NCBI RefSeq assembly: GCF_007830455.1 | Contig: NZ_VLLB01000001.1 | Span: forward strand, 62,001 to 126,000 | Direction of reading: 5' to 3' | DNA length: 64,000 nt | DNA from: Pseudoduganella lurida | Lineage (GTDB): Bacteria; Pseudomonadota; Gammaproteobacteria; Burkholderiales; Burkholderiaceae_D | Shown: piece by piece, positions 51,365-60,913 of the stretch | How the letters are laid out: each line of letters opens with the position of its first letter | Position numbering within the stretch: the stretch's first letter is position 1 | Position numbers and translations under genes: made by a program | The notes under the pieces: model-generated | Told to the model about the DNA's origin: nothing | What the model saw: the letters and a program-made list of their open reading frames with translations, nothing else | The model's database searches: none

Positions 51365-51799
51365 ATGACGCGAAGCGCCTATAAACCGTCGATCGCCGCG
51401 AAGTTCTGCGCCGCCGTCGCGGAGGGCGACAAGAGCATCCGGACCATCTGCAAGATGCCCGGCATGCCCAGCAAGGCCACCGTGTTTCGCTGGCTGGCCG
51501 AGCACGAGGATTTCCAGAAGCTGTACGAGCTGGCGAAGGACGAGCAGGCCGAGACCTTCGTCGACGAGGTCGTGGAGATCGCTGACAACGCGAAGGGCAC
51601 GAAGATCGGCGTGGCCAAGGCCAAGCTGCAGATTTACGCGCGCATCGAAGCGGCGCAGAAGATGAAGCCGCGCAAGTACGGTCGGCAGCAGGGTGGTGGC
51701 GCCGGCGAAGGCGACAAGCCTGAAGACCTGGCCGGGCAGATCCGCGCGCTGGTCGCAGCTGCAGGCGCTGTAACCGGAACACCAGATGAAAATTCCTGA
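51365..51799 (+). CDS. Terminase small subunit
   Basis: A 144-residue TerS: N-terminal helix-turn-helix (DKSIRTICKMPGMPSKATVF, RWLAEHEDF), a coiled middle and a basic, Gly-rich tail that overlaps the large subunit by 14 bp. It recognises the packaging site and recruits the large subunit. Confidence 0.88.
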   Translation: MTRSAYKPSIAAKFCAAVAEGDKSIRTICKMPGMPSKATVFRWLAEHEDFQKLYELAKDEQAETFVDEVVEIADNAKGTKIGVAKAKLQIYARIEAAQKMKPRKYGRQQGGGAGEGDKPEDLAGQIRALVAAAGAVTGTPDENS

Positions 51800-53156
51800 T
51801 CGGCTTTACCCGCTGCGCTATCACCCGGTGCAGCACGCATACGAGCACAGCAAGGCGATTTACAACGTCGTGCCGGCCGGCCGCCGGTCGGGCAAGACCG
51901 AGAAGGCGAAGCGGAAGGTGTTCAAGCACCTGTGGATCCCGAAGCCCTGGCCGGATCCGCGCTACTTCTGCGCGGCACCGACGCGTGACCAGGCGCGCCA
52001 GATCTACTGGGACGACCTCAAGCGGATGATCCCCGAGCAGCTGCGCGCGGAGACGTCCGAGACTTATATGATGATCCGCACGATCATGGGCAGCGAGGTG
52101 TTCGTGATCGGCATGGATAAGCCGCAGCGGATCGAGGGCCGGCCCTGGGATGGCGGCATCCTGGACGAGTACGCGGACATGAAGGCCGGCGCCTGGGGTG
52201 AGAACGTGCAGCCTGCGCTGGCCGACCGGGATGGATGGTGTGACCTGATCGGCGTACCCGAGGGGCGGAACCACTACTACGACACGTACCAGTACGCCAG
52301 GGACAGCGGCGATCCGGACTGGGCGGCCTTCACCTGGCTGTCGTCGGACATCCTGCCCGCGAAGGTAATCGAGCGTGCGCGCCGCAGTCTTGACGAGCTG
52401 GTGTACCAACAGGAGTACGAAGCGAGCTTCGTGAACTTCCTGGGCCGCATCTACTACCCGTTCCTGCACGCCACACACTGCAGCAGCGAGCTGACCTACG
52501 ACAGCGGCAAGACGCTCGTCTTCTGCTTCGACTTCAACGTGGACCCTGGCATCGCGGCTGTGTGCCAGGAGCAGCGCATGCCGGGGCAGTACGAGCGGAA
52601 CGACGAGGGCGTGATGCTGCTGAACCGGCCGATCTACGGCACGGGCGTGATCGGTGAGGTCTGGATCCCGCAGAACAGCAACACGGTGGCCGTGTGCCGG
52701 CGGCTGCTGAAGGACTGGGGCGACCACCAGGGTGCGGTGATTTGCTACGGCGATGCCACCGGCGGCAGCCGCGGCTCGGCCAAGGTGCTGGGCAGCGACT
52801 GGGACCTGATCAAGGACACGCTGCGCAACGGCGACGACGAGTTCCGTGGCTTCGGCGATCGCGTCGAGTTCCGCGTCTCCAGCTCCAATCCGGCGGAGCG
52901 CGCCCGCGTGAACGCCGTGAACACCAGGTGCAAGAACAACGCCGGCGAGATCCGCCTGATGGTCGACCCGAAGGCTGCGCCGCACGTCGTGCGCGACTTG
53001 GAGGGCGTCACCGCGCTGCCTGGCGGCAGTGGCGAGATCGACAAAAAGAGCAACCGGGAGCTGACGCACATCTCCGACGCCCTGGGCTACTACGTGGCGA
53101 AGGAATACCCGATCTACAACAACCGGCTGGGCCAGGCCGAGCTGCAAGGATATTGA
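51786..53156 (+). CDS. Terminase large subunit
   Basis: A 456-residue packaging motor and nuclease. ATPase: Walker A GRRSGKTE (32-39), Walker B with catalytic Glu GGILDE (123-128). Nuclease: acidic residues in VFCFDFNVDPG (about 246-256), CYGDATGG and HISDALGYYV. It cuts and pumps DNA into the prohead. Confidence 0.95.
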   Translation: MKIPDRLYPLRYHPVQHAYEHSKAIYNVVPAGRRSGKTEKAKRKVFKHLWIPKPWPDPRYFCAAPTRDQARQIYWDDLKRMIPEQLRAETSETYMMIRTIMGSEVFVIGMDKPQRIEGRPWDGGILDEYADMKAGAWGENVQPALADRDGWCDLIGVPEGRNHYYDTYQYARDSGDPDWAAFTWLSSDILPAKVIERARRSLDELVYQQEYEASFVNFLGRIYYPFLHATHCSSELTYDSGKTLVFCFDFNVDPGIAAVCQEQRMPGQYERNDEGVMLLNRPIYGTGVIGEVWIPQNSNTVAVCRRLLKDWGDHQGAVICYGDATGGSRGSAKVLGSDWDLIKDTLRNGDDEFRGFGDRVEFRVSSSNPAERARVNAVNTRCKNNAGEIRLMVDPKAAPHVVRDLEGVTALPGGSGEIDKKSNRELTHISDALGYYVAKEYPIYNNRLGQAELQGY

Positions 53157-53158
53157 CC

Positions 53159-54616
53159 ATGCCCATCTACACCCCGCACGCGCAGTGCGAAAGCGCGCTG
53201 GCCGTCTGGCGGAAGTGCCGCGACGTGATCGCCGGCCAGGAGGCCATGCACGAGCGGTCACGCGCCATGACCTACCTCCCGAAGCTGAAGGGCGAGAGCA
53301 AGGAGGACTACAGCCGGCGCCTGGCGCGCAGCGTGTTCTTCAACGCCACCTGGCGCACGATCGACGGCCTGAACGGCATGCTGTTCCGGAAGGCGCCGGG
53401 CGTGAAGGTCTCGGCGATCACGGAGCCGATGCTGGCGGACGTCACGCAGTCCGGCATGAGCCTGACCACGCTGGCGAAGGAAGTCGGCAAGGAAGCGATG
53501 TCGGTGGGCCGCATTGGCCTGCTGGTGGACTACCCGCGCGCACCGGCAGGCGACATGACCGTGCAGCAGGCGCAGGCGCTGGGCATGCGACCGAAGATGA
53601 GCATGTACAAGGCAGAGGCCATCACCAACTGGTCTACCGGCTGGGTGGCCGGCCGCACGCTGCTCACGCGCCTGGTGCTGGAGGAGTGCCACGAGTACTG
53701 CGACCCGAACGACAGGTTCGTGACGCTGAGCGAGGCGCGGTGGCGCTGTCTCGAGCTGGTGGCCGGCGATGATGGCCTGGTCGTGCAGGTGACGGTCGAG
53801 CGCAAGGTCGCAGACAGCGACAAGGGCGAGACGGAAGTGGTCGACGCGTTCGTGCCGCTGAAGAACGGTAAGCCGCTGCGCGAAATCGAGTTCGTGTTCA
53901 TCAGCGCCGACAGCACGCAGCCGCACATTGAGCTGCCACCGCTGATCGACCTGGTGAACATGAACATCAGCCACTACCAGAGCACGTCGGACGTGGAGCA
54001 CGGCGCACACAAGACGGCTCTGCCGCAGCCGTATGCCACCGGCATCAGCGAGGGCGAGAAGATGCCAACGTTCTACATGGGCGGCGGGAACATCTGGCTG
54101 CACCCGAACCCGGAAGGCACGTTCGGGATGCTGGAATACGCTGGCCAAGGCCTGGCCGCGATCGAGACGCGCATCGAGGTCAAGGAGCGCCAGATGGCCG
54201 TGCTGGGCGCGCGCATGCTGGAGCAGCAAAAGGCCGCCGCCGAAACCGCGGAAGTGGCCGGGATGCACCGTTCGGGCGAACAGTCGTCGCTGGCCACCAT
54301 GGCCGACACGATCGACGCCGGCATGGTGCGGGCGCTGAAGTGGTTCGACGAATGGGCGGGCGGTACCGGCGACGTGGCCTTCGACCTGAACAAGGAGTTC
54401 CTGCCGGTGAACCTGTCGGCGCAGGAGCTCACGGCTCTGGTGGCGGCCTGGCAGTCGGGCGGCCTGTCCGACCAGGAGCTGTTCGGCAAGCTGCAGCGCG
54501 GCGGCGTGATCGCCGACGGCGTGACGTTCGAAGAGCACAGCGCCCAGGTCGAGAACTCGCGCCCGGCCAACATGCCGCAGCCGGTGGCGGCCCCGGTCGC
54601 GGCGCCGGCGGAGTAA
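53159..54616 (+). CDS. Portal protein (DUF4055 type)
   Basis: A 485-residue portal: YLPKLKGESKEDYSRRLARS, FFNATWRTIDGLNGMLFRK, VGRIGLLVDYPRA, and NISHYQSTSDVEHGAHKTAL are family marks of DUF4055 portal proteins. The ring forms the DNA entry vertex. The ATG at 53159 lies 2 bp after the terminase stop, with AAGGA upstream; the frame is open further up inside the terminase gene but is only a shadow there. Confidence 0.9.
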   Translation: MPIYTPHAQCESALAVWRKCRDVIAGQEAMHERSRAMTYLPKLKGESKEDYSRRLARSVFFNATWRTIDGLNGMLFRKAPGVKVSAITEPMLADVTQSGMSLTTLAKEVGKEAMSVGRIGLLVDYPRAPAGDMTVQQAQALGMRPKMSMYKAEAITNWSTGWVAGRTLLTRLVLEECHEYCDPNDRFVTLSEARWRCLELVAGDDGLVVQVTVERKVADSDKGETEVVDAFVPLKNGKPLREIEFVFISADSTQPHIELPPLIDLVNMNISHYQSTSDVEHGAHKTALPQPYATGISEGEKMPTFYMGGGNIWLHPNPEGTFGMLEYAGQGLAAIETRIEVKERQMAVLGARMLEQQKAAAETAEVAGMHRSGEQSSLATMADTIDAGMVRALKWFDEWAGGTGDVAFDLNKEFLPVNLSAQELTALVAAWQSGGLSDQELFGKLQRGGVIADGVTFEEHSAQVENSRPANMPQPVAAPVAAPAE

Positions 54617-54619
54617 CGC

Positions 54620-55681
54620 ATGGGCAGCATTGACCAGGCCATCGTCGAAGCGCTGCTGGCCCAGCACATTTTCCTGCTGCGCTTCGCCGCCGGCGAGCGC
54701 GAGGCCGTGCTGCGGATCCTCACCACGATGGAGGAGGAGCTGCTGGACCGCCTCACGTTCAAGGGGCGGGAGCTGAGTGAGGCCACGCGCGCCGACGTCG
54801 CTGCGCTTCTCAAGGAATGCCAGACGGTCATCGGCGACTACTACGACCACGTGACGAGCAGTTCGCTCGACGGCCTATCCGGGCTGGGCCAGGTCGAGGC
54901 GAAGGCCACGGCCGGTGCCATCGAAGCGGCGTTCGCTGCGCAGATCACGCCGGCGCTGCCCACCGAGGGCTATTTCCGGGCGCTGGTAAAGAACACCCTG
55001 ATCGAGGGTGCGCCGGCCGCCGACTGGTGGCGCGGGCAGAACCAGGCGCTGCAGTCGAAGTTCAGCAACGCGGTGCGGCAGGGCCTGGCCGCCAGCGAGA
55101 CGAACGCGAAGATCATCCAGCGGGTGCGCCGCGACGTCATGCCGATGGCACGCAACCACGCCGCGTCGCTGGTGCAGACCTCCGTGGCCACCGTGGCCGG
55201 CGAGGCGCGGATGGAGACGTACCGTCGGAACGACGACGTGATCAACGGCTTCCGCCAGGTCTCGACGCTGGACAGCCACACGACGCTGGTGTGCACGGCG
55301 TACAGCGGGAAGGAATGGGACAACGAGCGCCAGCCGGTCGGCCACAGCCTGCCGTTCGTCAGTCCGAAAGGATCCGCCGCCGGCTGCCCGCGGCACTTCA
55401 ACTGTCGATCGCTGATCGCGCCGCGCACGAAGACGTTCAAGGAGCTCGGCCTGGACGTTCCCGAGTTCCGGGCCAGCACGAAGGCCGCCAGCGGCGGGCC
55501 CGTGGCCAGCAAGCTGACGTTCGACGAGTTCCTGACCCGCAAGGGCCCGGCCTTCAGTGACGAGTTGCTGGGCAAGGGCCGCGCGGAGCTGTGGCGCAAG
55601 GGCACCATCAGCCTGTCCCAGCTGCTGGACCAGTCTGGCCGGCCGCTGACGCTGGCGGAGCTGCGCGCCAGGTACGAATAG
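54620..55681 (+). CDS. Minor head protein (SPP1 gp7/Mu F-like)
   Basis: A 353-residue protein with a helical N-terminal half, RNHAASLVQTSVATVAGEAR, and the C-terminal signature TLVCTAYSGKEW ... GCPRHFNCRSLIAP typical of the phage Mu F/SPP1 gp7 head morphogenesis family. It is usually carried into the prohead near the portal. It starts 3 bp after the portal stop. Confidence 0.9.
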   Translation: MGSIDQAIVEALLAQHIFLLRFAAGEREAVLRILTTMEEELLDRLTFKGRELSEATRADVAALLKECQTVIGDYYDHVTSSSLDGLSGLGQVEAKATAGAIEAAFAAQITPALPTEGYFRALVKNTLIEGAPAADWWRGQNQALQSKFSNAVRQGLAASETNAKIIQRVRRDVMPMARNHAASLVQTSVATVAGEARMETYRRNDDVINGFRQVSTLDSHTTLVCTAYSGKEWDNERQPVGHSLPFVSPKGSAAGCPRHFNCRSLIAPRTKTFKELGLDVPEFRASTKAASGGPVASKLTFDEFLTRKGPAFSDELLGKGRAELWRKGTISLSQLLDQSGRPLTLAELRARYE

Positions 55682-55690
55682 GAGAGCGAT

Positions 55691-55861
55691 ATGCAAATGC
55701 AACTGAAGATGAAACTTCGCCTGCCGTGGTGGGCGGCGACCTACGTGCGCCTGTGCGCGCTGATCAATGCGTGCGGCGTGCCGGTCGATAGCGCGGCAGT
55801 AGCCGACAAGATCGTTCGCAACGCGCGTATGGCGCTCAGCACGACCGAGGCCAGTAAGTAG
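55691..55861 (+). CDS. Small head-module protein (56 residues)
   Basis: A 56-residue protein: MQMQLKMKLRLPWWAATYVR, then LCALINACGVPVDSAAVADK. GGAGA lies 5 nt before the ATG. Short proteins with an LPWW motif after the minor head gene recur in phages of this type. Role unknown. Confidence 0.7.
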   Translation: MQMQLKMKLRLPWWAATYVRLCALINACGVPVDSAAVADKIVRNARMALSTTEASK

Positions 55862-55885
55862 CACCACAACCGATTTGCATCACCC

Positions 55886-55909
55886 GGGCTGCCTGAGGCG
55901 GCCCTTTTT
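55886..55909 (+). terminator. Rho-independent terminator in the head module
   Basis: GGGCTGCC-TGA-GGCGGCCC (8-bp stem with one G-U pair) followed by five T residues, between the minor head genes and the scaffold gene. It may set the ratio of capsid to portal transcripts. Confidence 0.75.
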
Positions 55910-55949
55910 CATTGCGGCTGCGCCGCCAACCATCCCTGAGGGAAACCAG

Positions 55950-56651
55950 ATGAAAACCAAGCTCTACCACTTCCTGATGCGCTACATGCACGTCACCGGC
56001 CTGATCGCATTCGCGTACGACCCGGACGACGCCGACACGAAGGCTGCCCTGAAGGCGGCCGTCGACGAAGCGGTCGCACCGGTGCTGGCGAAAAACAAGG
56101 AACTGCTGGGCGAGGTCAAGAAGGCAAAGCGCGGCGCGGAAATCGATCCGGCCGAGCATGAGCGCCTGGAAACGGAGCTCGACGCCACCAAGGCCCAGCT
56201 GGCCGACGTCAACAAGCAGCTGAAGACGGCCAACAAGGCTGCTGAGGATGCTGGTAAGGCACTGGACGGCGAACGCGGCTTCACGCAGTCGCTGCTGGTG
56301 GACCAGGGCCTGTCCGCAGCGCTGCTGGAAACCGGCGTCAAAAACCCTGCGCACCTGAAGGCCGCCGCGGCGCTGCTGAAGACCTCGAACAAGATCGAGA
56401 TCGTGGCCGGCGACGACGGCACGCGCAGCGCGCAGGTGGGTGGCAAACCGCTGGCCGAATTCGTCAAAGGCTGGGCCGCTGGCGATGACGGCAAGGCGTT
56501 CGTCTCGGCGCCCGTGAACACCGGCGGCGGCGCTGCTGGTGGTTCGGGTAGCGGCGGCGGTGGCAACGTCAAAGGAAATATGGCCGGCACCCCTGAAGAG
56601 CGCCGTGCCTGGATCGATGCGAAGAAAGCCGAAGCTGGCGTAACCGATTAA
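55950..56651 (+). CDS. Scaffolding protein
   Basis: A 233-residue protein dominated by a coiled coil (about 40-115: KNKELLGEVKKAKRGAEI, ERLETELDATKAQLADVNKQ) and ending in a Gly-rich linker and charged helix, as expected for a phage scaffold encoded directly before the capsid gene. GAGGGA precedes the ATG at 55950. Identification rests on architecture and position. Confidence 0.8.
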   Translation: MKTKLYHFLMRYMHVTGLIAFAYDPDDADTKAALKAAVDEAVAPVLAKNKELLGEVKKAKRGAEIDPAEHERLETELDATKAQLADVNKQLKTANKAAEDAGKALDGERGFTQSLLVDQGLSAALLETGVKNPAHLKAAAALLKTSNKIEIVAGDDGTRSAQVGGKPLAEFVKGWAAGDDGKAFVSAPVNTGGGAAGGSGSGGGGNVKGNMAGTPEERRAWIDAKKAEAGVTD

Positions 56652-56670
56652 ATTTTAGGAGCAACACAAC

Positions 56671-57639
56671 ATGGCACTGACCGCAATGCAGGTCTTCCAG
56701 CAGTTCATCATGCCCGCCGCAATGGAGCGCCTGGCGCAGCAACTGCAAAAATTCAACGCCGCCAGCAATGGCACCCTGGTCATGTCGACCGAGGGCTTCA
56801 TCGGCGACTTCCTCCAGAAATCCGCCTGGGCCAACGTGTCGTCTGCGCAGCGCCGTGTCGACCGCTACGCGGCCAACGGCGCCGTCGCCGCTACTCCGCT
56901 GCAGCAGTTCAAGGAATCGGCAGTGAAGGTCGCCGGCGGCTTCGGTCCGATCCTGTTCGAACCGTCGCAGCTGTCGTACATCGAGAAGGCAAGCACCGAA
57001 GCCATCGATGTGATCTCGATGTCGCTGGCTGACGCGATGCTGTCGGACATGCTGAACACGCTGATCGCCGTCCTGGTGGCCGCCATCAGCAACAACGTCA
57101 ATGCCGTGAATGACGTCTCCGCAACCGCGGGCCTGTCGCTGGACGCATTCAACAACGCGCACGCACTGTTCGGCGACTCGTCCGGCAACCTGGCCGGCCA
57201 GGTGATGAACGGCCGCACCGCCCACAAGCTGATCGGCGCAAACCTGGCCAACAACGCCAAGCTGTTCACCGCCGACAACGTGTTGGTCCTGGACGTGCTG
57301 GGCAAGCCGGTGATTGTTACCGACGCGCCGGCGCTGATGCAGGCTGGTACCCCGAACAAGCTGAAGGTGCTGTCGCTGGCGTCCGGCGCCGGCACGGCGA
57401 TGAACAACGGCGACATCATCACCAACGTCCAGCAGACAAACGGCAAGGAGCGTATCGAGACGACCTTCCAGGCCGACTACACGTACGGCCTGCAACTGAA
57501 GGGCTACACCTGGGACGAGGTCAACGGCGGCAAGTCGCCGACCGACGCCGAGCTGGCCACGGGCACGAACTGGGACCAGACGGCCAGCTCGATCAAAAAC
57601 ACGGCCGGCGTCATCACCATCGGCGACGCCTCCAAGTAA
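56671..57639 (+). CDS. Major capsid protein
   Basis: A 322-residue protein (MALTAMQVFQQFIMPAAMER..., TPLQQFKESAVKVAGGFGPI, VMNGRTAHKLIGANLANNAK, GKPVIVTDAPALM). It follows the scaffold gene with a GGAG RBS and matches the general form of HK97-fold capsid proteins of siphoviruses with DUF4055 portals. Highest codon regularity in the module, as expected for the most abundant virion protein. Confidence 0.88.
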   Translation: MALTAMQVFQQFIMPAAMERLAQQLQKFNAASNGTLVMSTEGFIGDFLQKSAWANVSSAQRRVDRYAANGAVAATPLQQFKESAVKVAGGFGPILFEPSQLSYIEKASTEAIDVISMSLADAMLSDMLNTLIAVLVAAISNNVNAVNDVSATAGLSLDAFNNAHALFGDSSGNLAGQVMNGRTAHKLIGANLANNAKLFTADNVLVLDVLGKPVIVTDAPALMQAGTPNKLKVLSLASGAGTAMNNGDIITNVQQTNGKERIETTFQADYTYGLQLKGYTWDEVNGGKSPTDAELATGTNWDQTASSIKNTAGVITIGDASK

Positions 57640-57690
57640 CCCGCACCGCCCGGCCGCCCGCACGGAGCTGGGCTCACTCGAGAGAGCCCC

Positions 57691-57987
57691 ATGAGCAAAA
57701 AAGAATCCCTCCCGGTCTGGCCGCTGGCCGGTCCGTTCTTCATCTATAACGAGGACGTCAAGGAGCTGGCTGCCCAGCACCGCCTGCGCATCGTCGACGC
57801 CAACGCCGTGCCGGAAAAGCCGCCGTTCAAGGTCGCACCGAAGTCTGACTGGCCGAAGGTCACGATCAAGGACGAATACAAGCCGGCCAAGGCTGAAAAG
57901 GCCGAGCCGAAGGCCAAGACCGCGAAGCAGGACGAGAAGCCCGCCGGCGATGGTGTGGGCCAGGGCGAAGAGCCACCGAAGGAGTAA
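57691..57987 (+). CDS. Small head protein with charged tail
   Basis: A 98-residue protein: an ordered start (SLPVWPLAGPFFIYNEDVKE) and a Lys/Ala/Glu/Pro-rich disordered tail. It lies directly after the capsid gene; decoration or stabilisation of the head is possible. Function unknown. Confidence 0.65.
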   Translation: MSKKESLPVWPLAGPFFIYNEDVKELAAQHRLRIVDANAVPEKPPFKVAPKSDWPKVTIKDEYKPAKAEKAEPKAKTAKQDEKPAGDGVGQGEEPPKE

Positions 57988-57990
57988 GCA

Positions 57991-59670
57991 ATGCCAACGA
58001 CCAATTCCACAGCTGGCGTCACCATTTCGCTCACGGCAGGCCGCAAGCTGACCATTTCCTGCGGCGTAAAGTCGAAAGGGGCGGTGGACATCGTCTCCGG
58101 AGTGCCTGATGCAGGCTTTAGCACGCGCCGTGTTTCGTTCGGGGCTCCAGTGGTGCTGGGTCCGTACAACACGGATGCTGTGATCAAGGTGCGAGCAGTG
58201 ATGGGTTGGGTGAGCTACACCACAGCGGAACTCGCCCCAGAGATCGAGGGTGGCGTTCCGCGCAAAGGCGTTGCGTCGATGAAGTCCATCCCGCTGGGCC
58301 TGTATGCTCAGTGGCCAAGCGACAACGCGTATCTGAGCACTTCATTCTGGCCAGGTGCGGGCGCTGGCCGCACAGCGCTGGCGCGCGTGACAGGCGACCC
58401 GGCGTTGTTCTACCAGACCACCCCAACAGCCTTGGGTGCGGTGCCCGGCTGCACGGTAACGACGCTCGCTGGTACTTCGGTGGCCGCGGCGAACGCGCTG
58501 ATGGACTCGTTCGGAAATGTCATCGGTGATGGCGCGGCCTCGATCGTTGCTGCGTGGCTCGCGAAGAACGGCGACATCTTCTTCGTGAGCACGCACGGGG
58601 CGAGCAATGGTAACCCGGCTAATCGTTCTGCTCTGTTCAGGGCGCGGCTCAACGCTTCCAAGACGGACGCAACCGTGGGCAGCGACACAGCGGCATCGAA
58701 CAAGCGGGCATGCATCGATATTGGCCGCTGGCCTCAGACTGCCGCAGGCCCGTGGTCTCGCAATATCCGCATGCTGGCCAGGGCGTCGTTCCTGGAGGCT
58801 ACGGTGGATGGCGTATCGCATTACTACTACTGCGAATACAACGTCGCGGGAGGTGATCGTGTGCCCGGCGGGCTCAACGACCAGTGCATCATCTACCGGT
58901 CGGTGGACCTGGGAGCGACGTGGGAAGTGTTCATGGAGTTGAACACCGGCGGCACGAACATCATCGCGCATTTCCATGGCGCCGTGCAGGACCCGTACAC
59001 CGGTGTGATCTACTTCATGACCGGCGATTTCAACACGCAGAATGCAGTGATCTCGTACGACGGGAAGTCGCCGAAGCTTGCGGCAAACACGCCCCTCGCC
59101 GAAATCAGTTCCAAGCCTGGCTTCAAGTGCATCAACAACACCGAGCTGGTGCGCTTTACGGATCTTTGCTTTACACCGGACAAGATTTTCACGTTGCCGG
59201 ACGCAGATACGGAAGCCGGCGACGCCACAAGTATTGCGTATGTGAACACCACGCTCGCGCGCGATCTTGGGTACATCGTCAGCGTCAGCCGAAATCCTGA
59301 ACGTCATGACAAGGTGCCACCCTTCAGTGCGATCCAGCATTCCCGTCTGGGGGCGCTATTCATCTCGTTCCGACAAGACGCCACGCAGCAGGAATATGAC
59401 GCCTACCCCTGGTACGACCTTCACTCGTGTGATGTCGAAACGTCCGAATGGGTGCTGATCGGTCGGATCAACAGTCGACTCAGCCGATTCGGGCAAAACC
59501 CACTTTCGTTCTTCGTTGACCATCTCGATCGAGTGTGGGCTGGAATCACCAACGCTCGCTGGGATGCCACGCTGGATAACGGAATTGGTCAGGTCGCCAG
59601 CAAAAGCAGTTCGCTGTGCATCACGATGGGGCCACGCCAGGTTACCCCGTACGTTTTCGAGGGGGGCTGA
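57991..59670 (+). CDS. Asp-box (BNR/sialidase-like) virion protein in the head module
   Basis: A 559-residue protein. The first 80 residues form a small beta domain (GVTISLTAGRKLTISCG ... VVLGPYNTDAVIKVRAV) like phage head decoration proteins. From about residue 95 a beta-propeller-like region follows with a clear Asp-box at about 304-313 (SVDLGATWEV), FHGAVQDPYTGVIYFMTGD and further repeats. Asp-box propellers occur in sialidases and other glycan-binding proteins. It could be a head fibre that binds or trims surface polysaccharide. Catalytic residues cannot be assigned by eye. It overlaps the next gene by 1 bp. Confidence 0.65.
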   Translation: MPTTNSTAGVTISLTAGRKLTISCGVKSKGAVDIVSGVPDAGFSTRRVSFGAPVVLGPYNTDAVIKVRAVMGWVSYTTAELAPEIEGGVPRKGVASMKSIPLGLYAQWPSDNAYLSTSFWPGAGAGRTALARVTGDPALFYQTTPTALGAVPGCTVTTLAGTSVAAANALMDSFGNVIGDGAASIVAAWLAKNGDIFFVSTHGASNGNPANRSALFRARLNASKTDATVGSDTAASNKRACIDIGRWPQTAAGPWSRNIRMLARASFLEATVDGVSHYYYCEYNVAGGDRVPGGLNDQCIIYRSVDLGATWEVFMELNTGGTNIIAHFHGAVQDPYTGVIYFMTGDFNTQNAVISYDGKSPKLAANTPLAEISSKPGFKCINNTELVRFTDLCFTPDKIFTLPDADTEAGDATSIAYVNTTLARDLGYIVSVSRNPERHDKVPPFSAIQHSRLGALFISFRQDATQQEYDAYPWYDLHSCDVETSEWVLIGRINSRLSRFGQNPLSFFVDHLDRVWAGITNARWDATLDNGIGQVASKSSSLCITMGPRQVTPYVFEGG

Positions 59671-60011
59671 TGATGAAGATCGCCGATGCCAGGTCCGACA
59701 TTTCAGCCGCGTGGACAGGGAAACAGCTACTTCGCCGATTACCCGCCTTGCTCGCATTGATAGCAATAGCCACTGATGTCTGCGCTGTGGCGGTGATTGG
59801 CAGCAGCGCCTACGGTGATGACGCAGATCTCAGGCGCGACATCGTTGCACTCTATCTCCCGAAAGGCGCCAGCCAGGTTTGTAGTGCTTTGGTCCGGTAT
59901 TTCGGTGGCTACTGCTCGGTCAGCGGAAATGGCGCTTCGCGCGAGATCCTGCTGCAAGACGCTGGCGGTAACGACCCTGCGTTCTACCTCATCATCCCGA
60001 TACCGGAATAG
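59670..60011 (+). CDS. Phage protein with N-terminal membrane segment
   Basis: A 113-residue protein with a hydrophobic segment (LPALLALIAIATDVCAVAVI) that could be a membrane anchor or signal peptide, then a small cysteine-bearing domain (SQVCSALVRYFGGYCSVSG). It overlaps the Asp-box gene by 1 bp. Function unknown. Confidence 0.6.
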   Translation: MMKIADARSDISAAWTGKQLLRRLPALLALIAIATDVCAVAVIGSSAYGDDADLRRDIVALYLPKGASQVCSALVRYFGGYCSVSGNGASREILLQDAGGNDPAFYLIIPIPE

Positions 60012-60014
60012 CTC

Positions 60015-60518
60015 ATGGCACTCATCGTAGAAACCGGCACCGGCCTGGCCAACGCTGCCAGCTACGCCAGTGTGGCCGCCGCCGATGCCTACCACGCGTC
60101 GCGCGGTAACGCGCTGTGGAACACGCTCGCCACGGAACGCAAGGAGCAGCTGCTGCGCGCGGCGACGGATTACATGGTCGTCTACGCGGCCTCGTGGTCC
60201 GGATCCCGGCAGTATGCCGAGCAGGCACTGGACTGGCCGCGCGACGGCGCCGAAGCGTTCGACTTCGACGTGCCGCAGAGCACGGTGCCGGCCCAGGTGG
60301 TGAACGCCTGCGCGGTGCTGGCCCTGAAGGCCGCGGCCGGGCCGCTGCTGCCGGATCCGGCACAGGCGAAGAAGCGGCAGAAGGTCGGGCCGCTGGAAGT
60401 GGAGTACCAGGACTACAGCACGTCGACGAAACGCTACGCCAGCGTGGACGCCATGCTGCTGCCGTTCTTCGGCGCCGGCGGCGGTTCGATCTACATGGCC
60501 CGGCTGGAGCGCTCCTGA
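60015..60518 (+). CDS. Head-tail connector (DnaT-like family)
   Basis: A 167-residue helical protein: SYASVAAADAYHASRGNALW, TERKEQLLRAATDYM, PQSTVPAQVVNACAVLALKA. This is the family often labelled DnaT-like ssDNA-binding protein, which in phage head-tail modules is the first connector ring below the portal. It overlaps the next start by 1 bp. Confidence 0.82.
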   Translation: MALIVETGTGLANAASYASVAAADAYHASRGNALWNTLATERKEQLLRAATDYMVVYAASWSGSRQYAEQALDWPRDGAEAFDFDVPQSTVPAQVVNACAVLALKAAAGPLLPDPAQAKKRQKVGPLEVEYQDYSTSTKRYASVDAMLLPFFGAGGGSIYMARLERS

Positions 60519-60913
60519 TGGATTTCGATTACATACAGACCCGCGACGACGCTCGCCAGGTCCTAATCGACTTCGGCGGCGCCGAGCCCGGGCTGACCTT
60601 TGCGCGCACGACGAAGGGTGGCCACGTGCCAGGCGCTGGTGGCCCGGCCGCCGGCAGCACCATCACCACCGTGGCGATCGGCGTCATGCTGCCGTATGGG
60701 CAGGGCACCACCGCGCGCGAGGGCTCGCTGATCCTGGCGAGTGACCAGCGCGCGTACGTCGCGGCGGTCGACCTGGGCGGCGCCGAGATCCTGGCGCCGG
60801 CGAAGGGCGACAAGTGCCTGGCGCCGGACGGCCAGACCTACAACGTCGAGAACGTGTGGACGACGGCGCCGGCCGGCATCCCGGTGCTGTACGAACTGCA
60901 GCTGAGGCGCTGA
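60518..60913 (+). CDS. Head closure/neck protein
   Basis: A 131-residue mostly beta protein (QVLIDFGG, VAIGVMLPYGQGTT, GSLILASDQRAYVAAVDLGG, DGQTYNVENVWTTAPAG). Its form and place between connector and gp10-like protein suit a head closure protein. One-base overlaps on both sides. Confidence 0.72.
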   Translation: MDFDYIQTRDDARQVLIDFGGAEPGLTFARTTKGGHVPGAGGPAAGSTITTVAIGVMLPYGQGTTAREGSLILASDQRAYVAAVDLGGAEILAPAKGDKCLAPDGQTYNVENVWTTAPAGIPVLYELQLRR

